DNA of 64,000 nucleotides, taken from the NCBI GenBank assembly GCA_900708905.1, contig CAADRB010000029.1, positions 1,331,164-1,395,163 of the forward strand, written 5' to 3'. The notes beneath the pieces were generated by a model. It was given only the letters and a program-made list of their open reading frames with translations. It was not told the DNA's origin and ran no database searches. The position numbers and the translations under genes were made by a program. This document shows, in pieces, positions 61,901 through 64,000 of this stretch; positions within the stretch are counted from its first letter, which is position 1, and the number at the start of each line of letters is the position of its first letter. The stretch is from Hymenolepis diminuta (lineage: Eukaryota > Platyhelminthes > Cestoda > Cyclophyllidea > Hymenolepididae).

Positions 61901-62690
61901 TAAAGTAGAAATATTTAAAAAACAATCAGCTGATTGAGAAACACCCGTTCTATCACTCTTCACTTGACTAGTAGAAAAAAACTAGATCGACTATTTGAAT
62001 AACTGGATCCGGACATATGAATCCGTAGCATCCCAAAACTTTCCCGGTCTGTAATCACGCCGCACTTCTGGCATGTCACCTAAGCAATGACTTAGACAGA
62101 GGTAATACCCAAAGGTAGGTCTCTTCCCAACCATACGAATCTAGCCATCGAAAGGCGAAGTCGGTGACGGAATAATTCCGTCAGAGGAGTACAGAAAGAG
62201 AAGGCAGTAACCCTGTAACAAGTAATTATGGTTAAGTGAGATAGTAAAGCTCAAAACGCAGATTTCTGATGACGAGGAAAAACCGATAAACCGAGTAAAG
62301 GCTGATGAATGGGTATTACGCAGGAAGAAGTGAAAAATCTGGAAAAAGAGTGAAAATGGACGACCAGCTCTTAATAATAGGTAATATAGATTTAATAAAA
62401 TAAAATCATTATAATACCATAAGATCACGCTAATTTCAAAGTCCATCTAGAAATCTTCTTAGTTAGAAACTAGAATTCTAACACCCTCTTATTAGCTAAA
62501 ACTAACCAGTGCGGTAGGCCGTTCCGTCTATTGGACATTTTCCAGTGGGATTCAGCCATGTTAAATCTCATTTTATAGACGAGCTCTGTCAAGAAAATGA
62601 AAGTATGAAACTTACTAAATGTTTTTCCTTGACATCACTAACTTTTTACAATTTGCTTTCTTTTCCTTTACATTGAAAATGACATTAAAT
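59000..62690. other. Non-coding interval with repeats
   Basis: Holds repeat family C copy 2 (60015-60185), a G run at 59908-59920 and a degenerate tRNA-like segment near 62500-62580. No exon recognised. Confidence 0.4.
60015..60185 (+). repeat. Dispersed repeat family C, copy 2
   Basis: Partner of 48328-48515 in the same orientation, 11.7 kb apart. It keeps CGTTATAGAAAGGGG, GCGTTTAGAC, GGGTTTT, CTGCGGCTTCGTGGACGAAA and GAATGCGAGTA but lacks about 20 bases in the middle. Confidence 0.65.
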
Positions 62691-62899
62691 TGTTTATTCG
62701 AACTACTGAATAAACTTATGCAGTGCACACGTGATTTTGAAAACGAACAATTTATTTAAAAATCTAGTGCAGAAAATATCATCGAAAACAGATAGACTAG
62801 AATAAATCATGTAAAAGCAGAAAGAGAATCTCATGAAACTATTGGAAAACTGAAAATTTACGTTGCAAAATCAACATTGATGCTCCTTGAATCTAATGA

Positions 62900-63720
62900 A
62901 ACAGTGTACGAAGCTTCTAAAAGTGAATCCTGGAAGATCAGAAGATTCCATCTCTTAATCGTGCCCTGGAAACCTCGTTTTACAGATCGGTGAGTTTCAT
63001 CATGATCCGGAAGCGGATGTTACTTCTAATAACTAATTTGATAAATGCAAGGATGTTTTTAGAAAAGATCTGGCTGATATCCCTGAGCAGAAAGAGTTAG
63101 GCTATTTCTTCAGCAGTTGTGGATCTAGGAACACAAGTTGAAAAACTGCGTTCTTTCAAAGGAAGAGGATGATCTAAAATTCTCCGCGAATTGTTTGGTG
63201 AAACGTCATCGGAATTTCACAGGTGCTTCAAATTTCTAATACTGAGTAAGAAGCCTGATGAGGATAAGATCGATCATGTTACTCGGATAAATGAAAATCT
63301 TGGAGCAATCGGACTTCAAGTGTATTTTAAATGAATACCTAGAGTGTCATTCTGATCTATAGGATTCCTGCTATGCGGATGTTCGTGTAAGAATCCTTAA
63401 TATGATTGAACAAAATCTCGATATCACCTTACGAGATGTAGATGATGAATGTCGAAGAATGAACATTGTCCTAGATGACACAGCTGTGATCCAGCAGAAA
63501 GTCCGTGAACATGATGATAGCAGGAAGTCAATCGGGAGGGAAAATATTTCGGACGGGAAACCCCATCACCATGTCTGCTATGCGGCAGAATGCACTATTG
63601 TCGAGATTTTACTAACAGAAATCAAATTTGTAATGCTTGTGAAAGGAACGTAAGCGAAATGTTGGAGCGATACTAAGGATCATTTAGAGAAAACGTTTGA
63701 TGGAAAGCCAACTAGACCTT
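62900..63720 (+). pseudogene. Decayed gag of a Ty3/gypsy-type element
   Basis: The frame changes several times. Motifs in order: HEFHRCFK-like text near 63210-63230, SKKPDEDKIDHVTRINEN near 63250-63300, VRILNMIEQNLDITLRDVDD at about 63388-63450, then ECRRMNIVLDDTAVIQQKV, which matches the Gag C-terminal region of flatworm gypsy elements (R.LN..E..P.ITL......EC.R..N...D). At about 63568-63650, in another frame, comes a Cys/His cluster (PCLLCGRMHYCRDF...CNACERN), a zinc knuckle that has lost part of its usual pattern. No pol sequence follows before the window ends, so it is truncated or continues outside. It is a different element from the one at 142-2912. Confidence 0.7.
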
Positions 63721-64000
63721 TTAATTCTTTCAGGAAGACACGATTTTTAACAGGCGACAGGTTGGAATTTGTTAGAAGAAATGATAATTATTTTCCCCCG
63801 TTCCCAATATTTCTTCTATGAACAAAAATGTATTTTCTTTCTTTATTTCCCCACCGATACACTTAACACTTGATCATTATTCGTATTTGTTTAAGTCGAT
63901 ACCGATTGAGTGTGAGTTTCGTTATACACGCGTGTTGACTATAACGTGCCTTCTTATCTACCGTGGGTTATTAGCTTCTGTGTTAAGTTGCTATATTACC

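Noticed and set aside
1..64000. CRISPR arrays, bacterial operons, ribosome binding sites
   Set aside because: Introns, eukaryotic gene families and repeats show a nuclear animal genome.
1..64000. tRNA, rRNA or spliced-leader RNA genes
   Set aside because: No complete cloverleaf or known RNA was recognised by eye; only degenerate tRNA-like heads in the short repeats.

Overview
The window is eukaryotic and most likely from a parasitic flatworm, probably a tapeworm. It is AT-rich. Its genes mix very small introns (30-56 bases) with introns of 1-4.5 kb. Intergenic space is filled with decayed Ty3/gypsy-type LTR elements, a mariner relic, a foldback element and tRNA-like short repeats. The exact species cannot be read from the sequence. 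Two runs of N (9156-9254 and 26670-26734) are assembly gaps.

Layout. 142-2912: decayed Ty3/gypsy element on the minus strand with short LTRs at both ends. 4614-4853: NEDD8 (minus). 5602-5919: IER3IP1/Yos1 (plus, three exons), divergent from NEDD8. 7600-10400: three copies of a short repeat with a dead mariner (8686-9989) between the second and third. 12224-24816: a folliculin-interacting protein (FNIP) gene on the minus strand, 11 exons, about 1109 residues, all splice phases consistent. 25290-29079: an ATG14/Barkor-type autophagy gene (plus), head to head with FNIP. 32207-32908: inverted repeat with 131-bp arms. 34085-34557: ribosomal protein S16/uS9 (plus, two exons). 34784-36263: a secreted WIF-domain protein (minus, five exons), convergent with RPS16. 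36.3-62.7 kb: mostly non-coding, with interspersed repeats, a coding-like but broken tract (39.1-41.2 kb), an LTR-like promoter patch (50.0-50.4 kb) and one possible transporter last exon (58745-58983). 62.9-63.7 kb: decayed gag of another LTR element running to the right edge.

Functional reading. FNIP partners folliculin in amino-acid sensing upstream of mTORC1 and the TFEB/MITF factors. ATG14 is the autophagy-specific subunit of the class III PI3-kinase complex. The two start codons are only 473 bp apart in opposite directions, so a nutrient-sensing gene and an autophagy gene may share one promoter region. NEDD8 and IER3IP1 form a second divergent pair. The WIF-domain gene is the most unusual protein: a signal peptide, one WIF module, and a short basic cysteine-rich tail in place of the EGF repeats of WIF-1 or the membrane and kinase parts of RYK.

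Gene assignments come from protein motifs read by eye and from splice-phase bookkeeping. No database search was run.
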